From contig NC_071671.1 in assembly GCF_028554725.1 (NCBI RefSeq), positions 55,446,501 through 55,510,500 on the forward strand: a stretch of 64,000 nucleotides of DNA, written 5' to 3'. The notes under the pieces are model-generated. The model was not told where the DNA came from, did no database searches, and saw nothing but the letters and a program-made list of their open reading frames with translations. The stretch comes from Zeugodacus cucurbitae. Its lineage: Eukaryota; Arthropoda; Insecta; Diptera; Tephritidae. This document shows positions 1 through 12,299 of this stretch, in pieces. The position numbers and the translations under genes were made by a program. The first letter of the stretch is position 1. Every line of letters starts with the position of its first letter.

Positions 1-1069
1 ATTAATCTTCTTCATCTTCTTCTACTGCGTATTTGCATACATCCTTTAGCGCATATACTCATATGTATGTGTGTGTGTGTTTCTGTGGCGTTCATCCGCA
101 TTCGTATGCTTCAAACTCCGTCTTTATGCTTGTAAGCATTAGTTTAATTTACTTCGCATAAGGTTGCTGAGTTTTAATAAACTTCTGTGGCCACTGCAGC
201 GCCGCATCTCTCTTTCTTTGTTGGTTTGTTTGTATGTATGTCTTGCAAATGTTTGTTGGTTTTCATTGAGCTCATTGAGCAGTTATGCAGTCTGTCAGTT
301 TTATGAAGTGCGGTTAGCTGATTTAATAAAATCTCCGAAAATGTATATTTAATTACCAGAAAATTAATTAAATGCTGTTGTGAATATTTTGTTGAATTTG
401 TTCAAGTGTTTTTGTAGCAAATTAAATTAACGTTTGCCGGTGATTTGATTAAAAATATTGTAGTTAAGTACTCTTCAGGGATTAAGGAAGTTAAATATCG
501 AATTGAAAATATGTTTTGTTGCTACAAGGTCCAAGGCCTTCTCGGATCGAATTGTTTCACTGTCTAAATATATACATATTTTGGTATTTTCTTAAAGAGG
601 GATGCGCTCTATTTTTGAGACTCTGATTTTGTGTGTTTAAATAGTATTATCAGATTTTAGAGAATTCCATCTTAGAACACCGCAAAAGATAGTTTTGATA
701 TTATCAGCTCAAGCTCATTACCATAATGCTACTGATCTTCTAAAAATTACTGAATTGAGGTGTTCCTGTCAGTCTGTTTGGGGACAAGCAGTACAATTGA
801 AGACTCTGAATTCTCGGACTATTTGTGAAATATTCAAAAATTTATGCTCAGATGTCTCCCATCTTCACCAGTTGACAAATCGTTCCCAAATTCAATTTTT
901 GAGCCTTTCATCTAAAATCTTATTTATTTATTCAAATCTACTTTGTTTTTAGGAAACAAGTTGTGGTTTTTGCCTTTTGCACAATATGGGTAGATATCCA
1001 AGGTATAGATATCAAGGATCCAAGACAGATCCACTTTTATCGCAACACACTTTGTTTTCTTACTTCTAA
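1..1069. other. AT-rich non-coding DNA
   Basis: No gene is supported here. There is a short GT microsatellite around 69-82 and otherwise unstructured AT-rich sequence. Frames of 62 and 85 codons begin at 164 and 695, but neither resembles a known family and both are the length expected by chance. Confidence 0.6.
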
Positions 1070-1625
1070 AAGGTTTTTCAATGAAAGCGGTTTGGAATAT
1101 TAATGAAATTCTTTATTTCTGTGTACATTCGAAGTACGCTTGCAGAAGTCCAAAAAGCTGAGCACAACTTTGACGGTTTTCAAGCATAAATCGGCCGATA
1201 CTGCTGCAGTTTCACGTACGAAGTTCATTAATCATAGCTGGATTGTTGGCATATACAATAGCCCCACAGGAAATAGTGTAACGGCATCAAATCGCACGAT
1301 TCAATAAATCGTTTGTGACATACACCGTCCTTTTGGTACAACCAAGTCCGTATCATCCAATTCGCCGCCGACCCATAAACCGCGCTAAACCGTTTTTTTT
1401 TTTCAGGATTCAATAGTGTCTCATGGTTTACATGTGCATTGCTACCTGACCAATAACGCATAATTTGCTTATTGACGAAGCCATTCAGCCCGAAATGACA
1501 CTCATCGCTACGTAGATCACTGGCTCCGAATTTCGGTCGTAAACCTCATATAATTTCACTTTCATTTGAATTACACTGTGATAGTCAAAAAAAAAAAAAC
1601 ACAAGACCAAATTCGACGGTTTCCC
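1070..1625 (-). mobile_element. DDE transposon remnant, family B copy B1
   Basis: This is the decayed C-terminal half of an insect Tc1/mariner-superfamily transposase, read on the minus strand. The open part (1461-1228) starts near RYWSGSNAHV and ends in CDLMPLHYFLWGY, which matches the family block CDLTPLDYFLWGY with Asp to His in the DYFLWGY part. Upstream the same frame reads DECHFGLNGFVNKQ, the usual block ahead of RYW. The middle is shortened: the segment normally between the QDGA-type motif (here QKDGVCHK) and CDL is missing. Downstream, INELR and a GTATCGGCCGATTTATG stretch are shared at nucleotide level with copy B2 at 34.84-35.44 kb. The left edge, AGGTTTTTCAAT at about 1071, resembles the B2 start and is probably a terminal inverted repeat. 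The gene is dead. The family assignment is firm; the outer right end is a guess. Confidence 0.75.
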
Positions 1626-2260
1626 CCAATTTCGGTTACTATGAATCGAACTGCATCATTACTTTTTTGAGTTACAATCATGGTTTCATACAAACATTTT
1701 TGTTGAAGTTTTTCATCAAAGTGGCCCATTGTAAGAGAAAGGCACATTTTTCTTTGGTCTCAAACTTTTTAAATGTTGACTTGTTTGGTAAACTCTTTGG
1801 CAAAGCTTCTCAGAATAAGTCCGTCTTTAAGTTCTTAGATGACTGTAAACCCCAAACTCAATGTTTTTTGTGTCCTTATAGCCAATATGTCGAAAAAACT
1901 GAAATTTAATTTTTTTTTGAAACTTTTAATTTTTTTAATGTTTTTTCCCTCACGTTTCGTCAATATTTTAATTTACCCTTTGATACTTATACATTAAGTG
2001 ACATCTTGTAATAGTAAGAAACTTAAGCAAAGACAACGTTGTCTGTTTTTTTTTTTTTTTTTTTTTTTGAAAAAGCTATCACAGTGGTATTATTCGGATC
2101 TTTTACCTTTGGAGTTCTACCATTATTTAATAGTACCATGTTAATTTTTGCAAGATTCGGTTTGATAGAAGTTTGAGAAGAAATGCTTCAATTTTGCTGT
2201 ACCTCCGCGATTACTGCTTTTTCCAGGAGTGAAATTGAAATTTTGCTAAAAAATAAATTA
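1626..2260. other. AT-rich non-coding DNA
   Basis: I see no gene. An 80-codon frame starting at 1667 has no recognisable domain. The stretch contains the poly-T run listed separately. Confidence 0.6.
2046..2068. repeat. poly-T run of 23
   Basis: An uninterrupted run of about 23 T. It could be the reverse-strand tail of an old retroposed sequence, but no element body is recognisable beside it. Confidence 0.85.
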
Positions 2261-2690
2261 TCTATATATACAAAAATTGCTTGTCATGTTGTTTGTCCGG
2301 GATTGGCGCCAAAACTACTGGGTCGATTTTAATGAAATTTTCAAACGTCTGGAGTTTTGGTCCTATCTTTTAGGATAGTTTATATTTCAAATTTCAGTTG
2401 CAATGTCCATCCGTCTGTCCATTCGGCCATTCGGATATCCTGATAAAACTTAGCTCACACTCAACTTGATACTATGAGAAGGTTGGTATTCTTGATGCCC
2501 AAAATCGGACTTCTGCAACGACTAAAAAATAGTAGTTAAACAAAAAGGGATATAACATAGGCACAATTTAAGCTATACAAATTGAAACACATGATCTGGG
2601 TACAGAAGGCATATATAGTTAATTGTTTGATAAATTGGCGAGAAAAAACACAAGAGAGAGTTGTTGGCAGAAATTTAAACAAACTTGAAA
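2261..2690 (+). mobile_element. Helitron-like element, upstream copy
   Basis: The start is TCTATATATACAAAAATTG, preceded by A. This matches the A|TC 5' boundary and TCTATATATA-type start I associate with insect Helitrons. It is followed by a segment on the pattern 'aactactgggtcgatttt...gaaatttt', common in such non-autonomous elements. There is no coding potential. It is homologous to the segment at 2749-3165 in the same orientation: both contain GGCGCC near the start, GCAATGTCCATCCGTCTGTC, and CTGCAACGACTAAAAAA. The Helitron assignment rests on the 5' end style only; no 3' hairpin plus CTRR end was identified. Confidence 0.45.
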
Positions 2691-2748
2691 ATTTTTGTCT
2701 ATATTTTTAAATAATTTTTCAAATAGTTAACCAGAATATAATTTAACA

Positions 2749-3165
2749 TATATACCTTATCCACTGCAATGCGTGGTCCGGAATTGGCGCCTAAACTACC
2801 GAATCGATTTTCTTGAAATTTTACCTACTGCTGCAGTTTGGTCCAACTGAAAAGATAGGATTATTTAATTTCAAATTTTAGTCGCAATGTCCATCCGTCT
2901 GTCTGGTCGGCCAATACGGTCAAGCAATAACTTGATCTAAATATCTTAATATAATTTGACACACTAAGGGTTAAACACTATTAGAATGTTGGTATTGTAG
3001 ATGATCGAAATCGAACTACTGCAACGACTAAAAAAATGCAGTTAAACAAAAAAGGATAGAGCAAAGTTTCAAATTAAGCTATATAATATTGAATACTTGA
3101 TCAAGGTACGGAAGGGCATCTGTGGTTAATTGCTCGCCAATTTACCTGGCGAGGTCACAACCCAA
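2749..3165 (+). mobile_element. Helitron-like element, downstream diverged copy
   Basis: This is a second, diverged copy of the segment at 2261-2690, in direct orientation about 490 bp downstream. Shared landmarks in the same order are the GGAATTGGCGCC region, the GCAATGTCCATCC block and the CTGCAACGACTAAAAAAA block. Its 5' start is less well preserved than that of the upstream copy. It is non-coding. Confidence 0.45.
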
Positions 3166-4543
3166 TGTGTTTTCATATATTTTAATATGGTTCTTCTTAT
3201 TGGTATAATATTTCTGAGGAGCATAGCCGTCAAAACAGCTGTCAAAGTAAAAATGTTGTGTAAATTTGTATTCAGTACAGACTGAAGACTGATTTCGAAC
3301 AGACTACATAGGCAAAAAAGTTGAAAAATGGTTTAAATTAATTTCAAAATCTTCTATTTATCTGCTTAAATTAACCATTTAGTATACAAAAATACATTCC
3401 TTCACGCTTACTTTTACCTTATAAAATATGCTTTAGCAATTTTTAAAGAGCAACTTTGACCTGTCTCAGCACAAAGCTTCATACAAAGCTCTTCATATTA
3501 TATTTCGCAATGTGTGACAACAAAAATTGCCAAATATTACGACGTAATTAAAATTTTACCACCTCAAAGTATATAAAATGTCACAAAATTCGCAACTTCT
3601 TGAGCACAAAGGCACACCACTAATACAATGGCAATATGAACACAGTAAACAAAATAAACGTAAATAAAAATTGACTAAATATGGAGTGAGAGTTGCAAAA
3701 ACATAGCCATATATACATACATATATATGGTATATATGAACACAAAAGTCGCCTGTTTTGTTTAGCTCACAGTTTGTCATAATATTTTGGCACCCAAAGG
3801 AGGAGAAGGCAAGCGAGAAGTGCTGCCGTGAAGCCATACAAAGGTGTGAAGTTCGGTTTTAATTTTTTGCCTACTTCATTCACACTTTGTACATGTTCCG
3901 TACAATTCAAATACAAACACTCACACACACAGACACATACCCAGAACTTTACCTGTTTGTTTTCAGGGTGAGTGTGGCATCATTCCTTGGTGGCATGCCA
4001 CATTTTTCGACTTGTGACTTGCAACCATAAGTGCAACTGTAAAAATTTGACACTTTCATTCAATTTATTTGTTGTTGTTGTTGTTATTTTAATTTAATTT
4101 TTGTTGCTCGTGTTTGCTTTGCTTTCATTTATTTATTTATTTGTTTCCTTGTGAAATTAATGCGCTGCTCGTGGGGAGTGGTACCGGTGGCTGTTGAACC
4201 CGCCAATTGTCGTGCTGTTGTTACACGGTTTTCCTTTTTCGTAGTAGATTTTTTTTCTTACCGTGCTCGCTTGTGCCACAGTCACGTGTTAATGATCCCT
4301 TTGTGTATTGTATTTTCGGCTTTTACTTATTTCCTGGAATCGGAAGGTGTCAATGCGACCAAATTGCATGACACATTCAACTCGGTAAAGTGAGTGAAAA
4401 ATACGAGGGGAGGCATTTAGATAGTGTATAGAAGAAACAGTCATGGAATGGAGTATAGCGGGTGACATATAAATACCTTTACTTTGGTGTCAAATTAGCT
4501 CTAATATCGGAAATTGGTAGCCGAGGATGAGTTTTTGGGGGAA
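3166..4543. other. non-coding DNA with simple repeats
   Basis: No gene is supported. The stretch contains a TATATACATACATATATATGG cluster near 3710-3735, CA-rich sequence near 3920-3945, a GTT run near 4070-4085 and an ATTT run near 4125-4145. Frames of 93 codons (minus, 3837-3556) and 80 codons (plus, 4151) have no recognisable features. Confidence 0.55.
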
Positions 4544-5280
4544 TTACAATATATTTTTTGTCAAAATCATTCGCCATACACAAGAACAGTTAATGAAAAG
4601 ATCCCTTGGTGCCAGATCCGCCCTATAAGGTGGCTGTTTAAGGACCTCGTAAAAAAGTTCTCCAATCTTCTGGCGCAACACTATTGATATGTATAAACTG
4701 GCATTGTCCTGATGGAATTCAATTCGTTTCCTCTTGTCCAGCTTCTGGTCGATTGTTTTACTTCTTACGGTCCAGTTTTTGACTGTATCGATCCGGGTTA
4801 AGAGTTTGGCTGTAGGAGAGTTTGGCGAACACTTCACCACCATCAATTCTGGCTTGGCCAACGTTTTTGTCGGATCAACGCGTTTCGATCATGACCAATT
4901 TCGATCCATATTGTGATTAGTGAAATACTCTCTTTCACCAGTAACCATCCGCTTCAATATGGAACGATTATCTTGCGACTTATCAGCGATTCTCAGAAGA
5001 AAATTCGTCGATGAGATTTTTTTTACTTTGACTCGTTGACTCGCGCATCATCCAACCTTTGAGTTTCTTTCTATATTCTGCCTCATTTAAATGCTACAAA
5101 ATGATTTTTGTGCAATGCTCCTCCTTAATAATCGAAATAGTGTTTCCATGATGGTCGAACTCGACGAATTCAATTACTTTATCGAAATTCGACAAGTGCC
5201 CTTCCAGAATGAGGTGAATCTTTGAGAACCAAGTTACCGTCCACTGCGTGGCGTGTATATTCTCGGATATCGTCACTGTG
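4544..5280 (-). mobile_element. decayed mariner transposase remnant
   Basis: Several minus-strand frames together follow a mariner transposase in order. From high to low coordinate they are KVIEFVEFDHH (family: IMEIVELDRH); HLNEAEYRKKLKGWM (HLNKAGYKKKLDVWV); SQSKKNLIDEF (TQKNLIDRI); ILKRMVTGEREYF (FLKRMVTGDEKW); RNWS.SKR (KRSWSKRG); TIDQKLDKRKRIEFHQDN; and PPYRADLAPRDLF. The second catalytic Asp (HQDN) and the third (APRD) are kept. The first, in TGDE, reads TGER, so it is lost. There are multiple frameshifts and stops. It is more diverged than M1-M3 and belongs to a different lineage. Terminal repeats were not found, so the ends are those of recognisable coding similarity. Confidence 0.75.
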
Positions 5281-6910
5281 TATTTTAATATCAGTCTAGA
5301 TAGTATTACTGAAAAGTTGCTCTAGTCAAAGACATGTCGGGATCTAGTAATTAAATTCTAATTAATTCTAGTAAGAGGCGTTCCGAACCAATGTTTTCGG
5401 GACTTCATTCGTAAGAGTTGCTGAAAAATGTATGAAAAGAGTTCGAATATCTTAAAATTAGCCGTAGATATCCGCATTTGTACTTTCTTTCTTCCTCCGT
5501 CTTTCTTATTTACAGTTTCTGTTCTTATAAAGCTTCGACATCCTTGTTTTCCGTTGTCGACACCTTTTCCCAACGTTTAATTACCTTGTAGGTGCCAATG
5601 TTTTCGTTTATATTAAATGAGGCTAGTTAACGGTAAAACTAAGCTCGAAGTCAAGCGACGCATAACATGTTGATAAACCACAAACTTTCGCATTTCAAGA
5701 TGCAACTACACCTATGTGAGGCGCCACACAAATGCGCAAACAAAGGACACACGAACACACATACGAGCATATGCAAACTCTCAACGGCATAGACGAACAA
5801 ACATGTGACCGCAGACAAGTAGCTGCGAGAGAAAACACCGAATTGGCAATTTGTTTATTGCCATTATCGTGTTGTGTATCGTGTGTAGTCTCCGACCCGA
5901 GCTAGTGTCTTCTTCAACGCTACGGTCCCAAAAACTTTGCTATTAGTTGTTGTCGCAAAGTATTGCCACACGCAGCTTGTAGTTTTGGTGTTTCTGTTTT
6001 TGTTTGTGTTGCCTTTCTTTCGTGTTTTGCATTTTTTTCTACCTGACGCTCTTGCCTTCACTCTCTTCAGCACTAACGGCTTTTCCAGTCTGTTTATTTG
6101 TGGCGGCTTCGGCATTGCCGGTTGCATAAAGTTCTTATTGTGGCAGTTATCATCCCAGCGGCGACACATGCGGCATGTCCTTGTGGCGTATTTAACCTGT
6201 CTGCCGGCTGGATTACCAACTGCTACAACAACAACAGCAATACGAGTAGTAATGGCATTAACCGCGTACCAAGTGTACAGACAATTTTAGCGGCTTGCAA
6301 TTCGTTGCAGTTATCTAACAGACAGCGGCATTCCACTTGGCATCATGTCCTTTGCGGGTAATGTGAAACTTGCACTGCACTTCATGCACAGTTATAGCGC
6401 ACTCACTTGCGTTTTCTTGCCATTCAAATGTGTGGTTGCAAGACGTCGTGTCTCCGCCGTCTCCACCAACTCTACTTGTCTCTCCGTCTCTCCGTGTCTC
6501 TACGGCCGCTGTGACTGTTGACTGTCTGTTGCATTATTGTGTGGTCGTGTTGCAGCACTTCACTTTACCGTTTTATTTACCTTTTTTCTCTTCTTGTTAT
6601 TGTTGTTTTGTATATTTGTTATGTTCCACTTGGTTGGTAGACATTTTGAAGCCTGCTTTAAGTTTAGTTCTGCATTACGCGTCTTTTGTTACCTTAAGCA
6701 CCGCAACCAAATACCCCATAATACCGCAGGCTCATTCTCACAGCTAGCGCGTGTGCATTTACCCAAAGGCACCCCTGCGTTGGCGGCAACGGTTTATTTC
6801 CCCACGCATTCGAAACGCTTTTCAGTGTCATTCCGTTTTTATTTGGCATTAAAATGCATTTTATACCCCGAGTTGCAAGTGCAACGCTTTCGTTTAGTGG
6901 TTGCATGAAG
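5281..6910. other. GC-richer unassigned block
   Basis: No gene is recognised. From about 5870 the base composition is richer in GC and pyrimidines than its surroundings, and overlapping frames of 100-130 codons are open on both strands (for example plus 5937-6290 and 6370-6747). None has a domain, signal peptide or codon pattern that singles it out, and several overlap antisense, so I regard them as a composition effect. It could be conserved regulatory DNA or an unrecognised UTR. Confidence 0.4.
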
Positions 6911-8895
6911 TTGCTTGAAGTTCCCATTTTTTCATGTTTTTCACCACCTTTTTCCATTGCGTAAGCACATATTGTCGTATGCAAGCACTTGAGGCACACA
7001 AGTGTGCTGGAACCCAGTGAACAAGAATGACGGGTTTTAAAGGATTCCCTATGAGAAGACTTCAAAAAATACTCCGGTCCCAACAACCCATATAGCCATT
7101 CACCCAGAAGACTGACGAAATAAAAAGTATAAAGTTTGTCAGAAAATCATCTTCCTGCAGAAAGAAGAAAACGACTTTGCAGTCTTTCCATACCAAATAG
7201 TAGAAGATCCCGAATAAGATCACGGGTATCTCACTTGTACAGTTGAAATGTCGGTCTATTGTGAATTACATGAAAAGAACTTGCAATATTTCCAATTATA
7301 TCACCTCCATTCTTGATATTATTCCTAGCCACGAAGATCACGAGTTTCAAAATAGACAGTTGAAACACTGAACCTTAAGGTTTTCGGATTGGTTTTCGTG
7401 ACGAAGTTCGCTAGGATCCCATTTCCTTTCCAATCCTTTGCGATACCAAAACTGTCTAGGGATAGATCAAAAAACCTTCGACAGAACGCTGTGAGCTATG
7501 AGATCAAAGATGTTACAATCTCTGTTTAAAGAAGTCTGGGCATTCGAGGAAAAGTGTCGAATTGTTTCAACGTGATCTTCCTTCAGTCTACTTTGAAAAT
7601 TGTCGTCCGTCAAAAAGTATTCTTAATGTACAGTTTCCAGTGAACGCTCTACCTCAGACCTACATTACATCTGTATCAAACATCTTCCATTTGGTTCACT
7701 GTGCAGCTACTTGAAGCGTTCATTTGCCCAAGTACTAGTAATGCGTTAAAATGCGTGTCACAGCAATTGTTGCGGTCTGCCTGTCAATTGAACTTAACAC
7801 CTTCACCTCAAAATGATGGCCATGAAAAACTGTTGAGTTTTACAAACCCCTCGCAAATTAAGTCGAAAGCAATTAGTGTGATAGCTTATAACCAATTGTT
7901 TCAATAAGAGATTATATCAAGTGGTAATCGATTTAGTTGGCGAGCTCTACAGAGAATTGGTCGAAAGTGTGACCAATCGATGAAATTAGTGTATTCAAGA
8001 ATTTGAAATAATGATTTTCTATGGTGCTAATTCTCGTATTGCAAAATTAGACTTCAATGTGTAGGTTTTCGCATAAAAATAATTAATTAAAGAACTTGGA
8101 AAAAGTGGAGGAATCGACTCAAGAAAAACTTTATGTTAGTTAGTTAAATCGACCTAAGATTTAGTTTCTTTCCAGCGATCATTTTCTTGAGGGCTGTGAA
8201 CAGACAAAAATTGAGGTACAAATCGCGGATACACATCCTAAAAATACAGTGGATTCGGTAGCAAACTATATTATCATTTTCATTGATACAAAGATTTGTT
8301 TGGCATTGGTGAAACAGCAGCGCCTACTGCTTCATGTGAATACGATTTTCCGTGATATCAATCTTCAAACGTTTTTTATGATAGTCTATTAAAATTATAT
8401 TTTGCTATCCTTAGGGATTCATTTAACTTCCTCCTTTCTAGCCAACCAACATTTTCTTTTGTACTTAGAGGACGTTCTTATAATCTCTATGGAATTTAGC
8501 AAATCACTAACGAAGGATTGTTCGGCTTGACACAGCAGCACTTTTTTCGCTAAAAAATATGGTTTGTAATGCACGACCTTTTAACGAAACCTAGTTTTAC
8601 TTAGACTATGTCGAGATAATTGTCAGTTAGATTGTTTGCTAGTCTCAACTTCAAAACATATGGTTTGAAATCTTTTGTTGACCTTTCATTGAAACAATAT
8701 ACGATCTTTGCCTGGTACATAGTGGAAAAACTTAGCGAATGAAATTATTTCTAATTATGAAATGCTTTAAAAACATCAAGTTCATGCAGTTCATTTATTG
8801 CATAATGTTAGGCGAGGACCTTTATCTATAACTCTGCCTACCTCTCTCTAAATAAGGATTTTGATATATCCATTTGATGATTCTTATAGATATTA
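6911..8895. other. unassigned non-coding DNA
   Basis: I see no gene, clear repeat or transposon similarity. A 130-codon minus frame (7086-6694) and a 68-codon plus frame (7701) are unremarkable. Confidence 0.5.
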
Positions 8896-9822
8896 TATTA
8901 GGTTGGCATATATCTCCATTCCGTCCATCTTTTTTGACCTTTATTCAATGCTTTATAAAAAGAGTTACAGTGATCAGATTTAGTTCAAATATGCGCCGTT
9001 TCGTTTGATAATCTGTTTCCATCTAGACGACAACTTCATAATACCCCCCTGGAAGGAGCCCCCCTCCTCGGACCACTTTAAACAAGCTTCTTTTGAGTTA
9101 AACTTTACACACCAAGGGCGCTCACCATAGGAATAGGTGTTAATCACTTGGCGCTATGTCCGGGCTATATGGTGGATGCGATAAAACCTACCATCCAAGC
9201 TCCCGTATCTTCTGACGAGTCATCAACGAAGTGTGTGGTCTGGCGTTGTACTGGTGGAACACTACACCCTTCCTGTTAGCCAATTCTGGACGCTTCTAGT
9301 CAATCGCCTGCTTCAAGCGGTCCAATTGTTCGCTGTAGATGGTAGAATTAAGCGTCTGACCATATGGGGCAGCTCATAGTGGATGATTCCCTTCCAATCC
9401 CACCAAACACACAGCAAAACCTTCATGGCCGTCAATCCCGGCTTGGCCACTGTTTGGGACAATTCACCGGCCTTCGACTACGACCGTTTTCGCTTGATAT
9501 TGTCGTATGTGATGCATTGCTCATCGCCAGTCACCATCCACTTCACAAATGGGTCGAGTTCGTTCCGTTTCAGCAGCATATCGCAGGCGTTGATTCGGTC
9601 CAGAAGGTTTTCTTGCGTCAAATCATGCGGCATCCAAACATCAAGCTATTTTGTGTATGCAGCCTTCTCCAATGGTTTAAAATGGTTTAGTGACTAACTT
9701 CCATCTCCTGGGCGATGTCATGAGATGCTACATGCCGGTCTCACTCGATGTTTTCCATGCTTTGATCGGTATTCGTCATCACAGGTCTTCCGCCGACTGG
9801 CTTATCCTTGGTGTCGTTTCCT
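8896..9822 (-). mobile_element. mariner element, 5'-truncated copy M1
   Basis: A mariner transposon read on the minus strand. Its 3' terminal repeat, TTAGGTTGGCATA, starts at 8898 and is preceded by TA, the mariner target. Reading from 9822 downward, the similarity enters at GGRPVMTNTDQ, so the N-terminal DNA-binding part and 5' terminal repeat are missing. It continues through DIAQEM, TGDEQCITYDN (first catalytic Asp kept, Trp to Cys), KVLLCVWWDWKG, FHQYNARPHTS (second catalytic Asp changed to Tyr, codon 9250-9248) and YSPDIAPSD, which keeps the third Asp but is followed by a stop. A one-base loss near 9367 shifts the frame. It cannot encode active transposase. It is the same family as M2 (21.3 kb) and M3 (27.6 kb) and shares the Asp-to-Tyr change with M3. 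Confidence 0.9.
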
Positions 9823-11730
9823 ATTATATTATATTAAACAGGAATTAAGACTAACAAATCTTCATCAATAATACATATCTAAAAACTGAATTTAGTTCTT
9901 ACATATTTCGTTATGCTTCTCAATGCATCCGTCGCTTATCGCTTTTTAATATCCTCCTCAGCATGAAAACTATAATATAAAAGATTAATAATAAAATTTC
10001 ATCCGCTGATGGAATAACCATGTACAGAGGTGTATTACAACTTAGTTATATGGTTTGAAAAAATGTTTGATACTAAGTCAGTTTTGCACAGAAGGCTTCA
10101 CTCACCATTGCTTATATTTATATAAATGCGTATATGCCAGCGAAATTCTAATCTATTTATAAAAAAAAGCAACAACATGTGCTACGCTTGTTGTTGTACA
10201 AACTTTCAACAGACTCTACAGACTGTTGCACCCCTTTTCAAATGGATTATATGCGTATGCCACAAGCATGTGCGGCATTGTGTTATTTCCTAAAAAATCA
10301 AAAGTCCAAAAAAGCAGCATACTCTAACGACATAATAATAAATTTAAATATGAATTGCGTTGAAAACTCGCTAGCTGCCACTTTAGTGGATGGGAGACCG
10401 CGTGGCGCTTAGAAAAAAATGGAAATTTCGCAACGGCACACATCAAAAGCAGCCGAAGCAAATACTCGCATGTGTAGTCATGACAAAAACTCGGTTAACA
10501 TAGCCATACTCATACACACATTCATGCATATGAGAGCGCGTGTGTTGCCTGGCCATAAGTGGTATGTGCCAAAGCATACTTCTAGGCGCGCCGGCGTATC
10601 CCTTAATGTGCGCTCAGCTCCTCATCTGTTTATGTCAAAACAATAATTTCTACAATCCCATTTGAATTTAAAGCTTTCTAAAAATGGCAGAAAATGGCCG
10701 CATCACGCGGCACTGGCTGTTAGTGCTGCCTCTGCCTTCGTGTGTGTGTGTTTCCATATAAGTTGAATGTGTCAACAGCCCTTTCCGGGCCATGAAGATG
10801 TGTTAACATTTGCCCATATCGTTAATGTTTGTCATATATCTTGCTTAGCAGGCCCAACAGCAACAACAACGAAAATTTAAGCGCATTCTTGGCGCCTTTT
10901 TGAACACACACAGCTTTAGCTATTTTATTTTTTTTTTCTATTATTAGTAGCTACTGCTCTGGCCACTTCACGCCTTGGTGACCTTTTATGGTATATGTCC
11001 ACCACTTTTTATTTAATGCTTTCTATGTCCTCGTGTAATTCAATCTCCCATTTAAGCAGCTCAAGTTCAAGTGTTTGTTCTTCTCGTTTTTGTTGGTGTT
11101 GTTGCTGTTTTCAATTTTGCATAAATATAAATGAAATATGTCAGTTGGTCCGTTGTTTTGAACTTTTATGCCAACTTTCGACATAAACATATCCTTTTAG
11201 TGGCAATCCTTTTCACTTACTTTCTGCACACTCAAACACACGTCCGCTCATATAGACTTCATACGTTTGCATATCCTGTTCGTCCTTTTATTGTTTGTTG
11301 TTCTGTCTTTCACTTTTTATTGTTTATTTTTTTGTGAAGTTTTATAGCCGCACATAGTGGACATTTCCGGATTGCTGCGAATTCGTGTTTGTAATATAGC
11401 AAGCATTGAGGTTTCAAGCCTATACAATGTATTTCGGAAAGCGTGTATACGTTAGTGTGCTTTGTTTACTAATGTTCTTTGGAAATATTAAGGAATAAGA
11501 AGTATCAAAGTTCTTTATTGATATTTCTAGGCCTAGTAATTTTAAGTCAAACATAATGTTATGGTTTAAACTTAGCTTCCAACTCAAATTTCGAAGAGCG
11601 TAAAATATATTATATAATCTTCTAAATCGCTTTCACCTTTTCGTGTAGTCTTATGTACATTTTACTAAATGATTTTACGTTAATTTGGATTTCTATTCAC
11701 TTAAACTGGTATATAAATAACCGAAAGTTC
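9823..11730. other. non-coding DNA, partly GC-richer
   Basis: No supported gene. Two same-frame runs, 10179-10412 and 10419-10646, are separated by one stop, but neither has recognisable domains. Simple repeats include CAACAACAAC near 10860 and TGTTGTTGCTG near 11095. No transposon similarity was recognised. Confidence 0.45.
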
Positions 11731-12299
11731 TAAAATGATGATAAAAGGTATATGGGAGCTAGGAGAAGTACTCAACCGATTTTATCCAATTTTAGCACCA
11801 GCATCCATGCACTCCGAATTTCACTAGAACTCTTCACACACATTTACTGATATTTTCAGTATAAAATCGGTCATATAAACTAAGGTACACATATTCGGTA
11901 TTTGAGGCCATGAAAAGTCGGAAACGTTATAGCCCGATTTTGACCAATTTGCGGCGAGAGTTACTAGATTTAGGACTATTTATGGACTATTTTATTTTTA
12001 ATTTTAATGAAATTTGGTTCATAATATCTTCTTGGCTTCCCAATTATGTGTTATGAAAATACCCCAAATCGGTTTATAACCACGCCTATTTCCAATATAC
12101 CAGAACTTTGAAGTCGCTCTAAATCGTTTACTTTTCAATTTATAAAATCAGCACAAGTAAAGATATCGGAATAGAACTTTACACAAATACTGCATTTATA
12201 GTGTGGCATCGCCCTTTCAGAAATCGGACCATAAGTATTCATGGTCCCATTTATCGAACAAAAGGACTCCAGAGCTTCGAATAAATATTTTACCAACAA
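11731..12299. repeat. dispersed repeat family A, older copy A0
   Basis: A diverged copy of family A. The left part (GGAGCTAGGAGAAGT, then CAACCGATTTTA) runs as the family 5' half in plus orientation. The right part (AAAGATATCGGAATAG, then GACCATAAGTATTCATGG and ATCGAACAAAAGGAC) is the reverse complement of the 5' interior seen at 38.9-39.05 kb. The copy is therefore inverted on itself. It stops abruptly where copy A1 begins, suggesting A1 inserted into it or truncated it. Confidence 0.55.

Noticed and set aside
5937..6747. Frames of 117-125 codons that look like membrane proteins
   Set aside because: Hydrophobicity follows from T-rich sequence; overlapping frames on both strands are open and none matches a family.
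9364..9697. Two overlapping plus-strand frames of 104 and 108 codons
   Set aside because: Antisense shadows of the minus-strand mariner M1.
10179..10646. Two same-frame runs separated by one stop, as if a broken gene
   Set aside because: No similarity in either half; the length is within what chance gives in GC-richer DNA.
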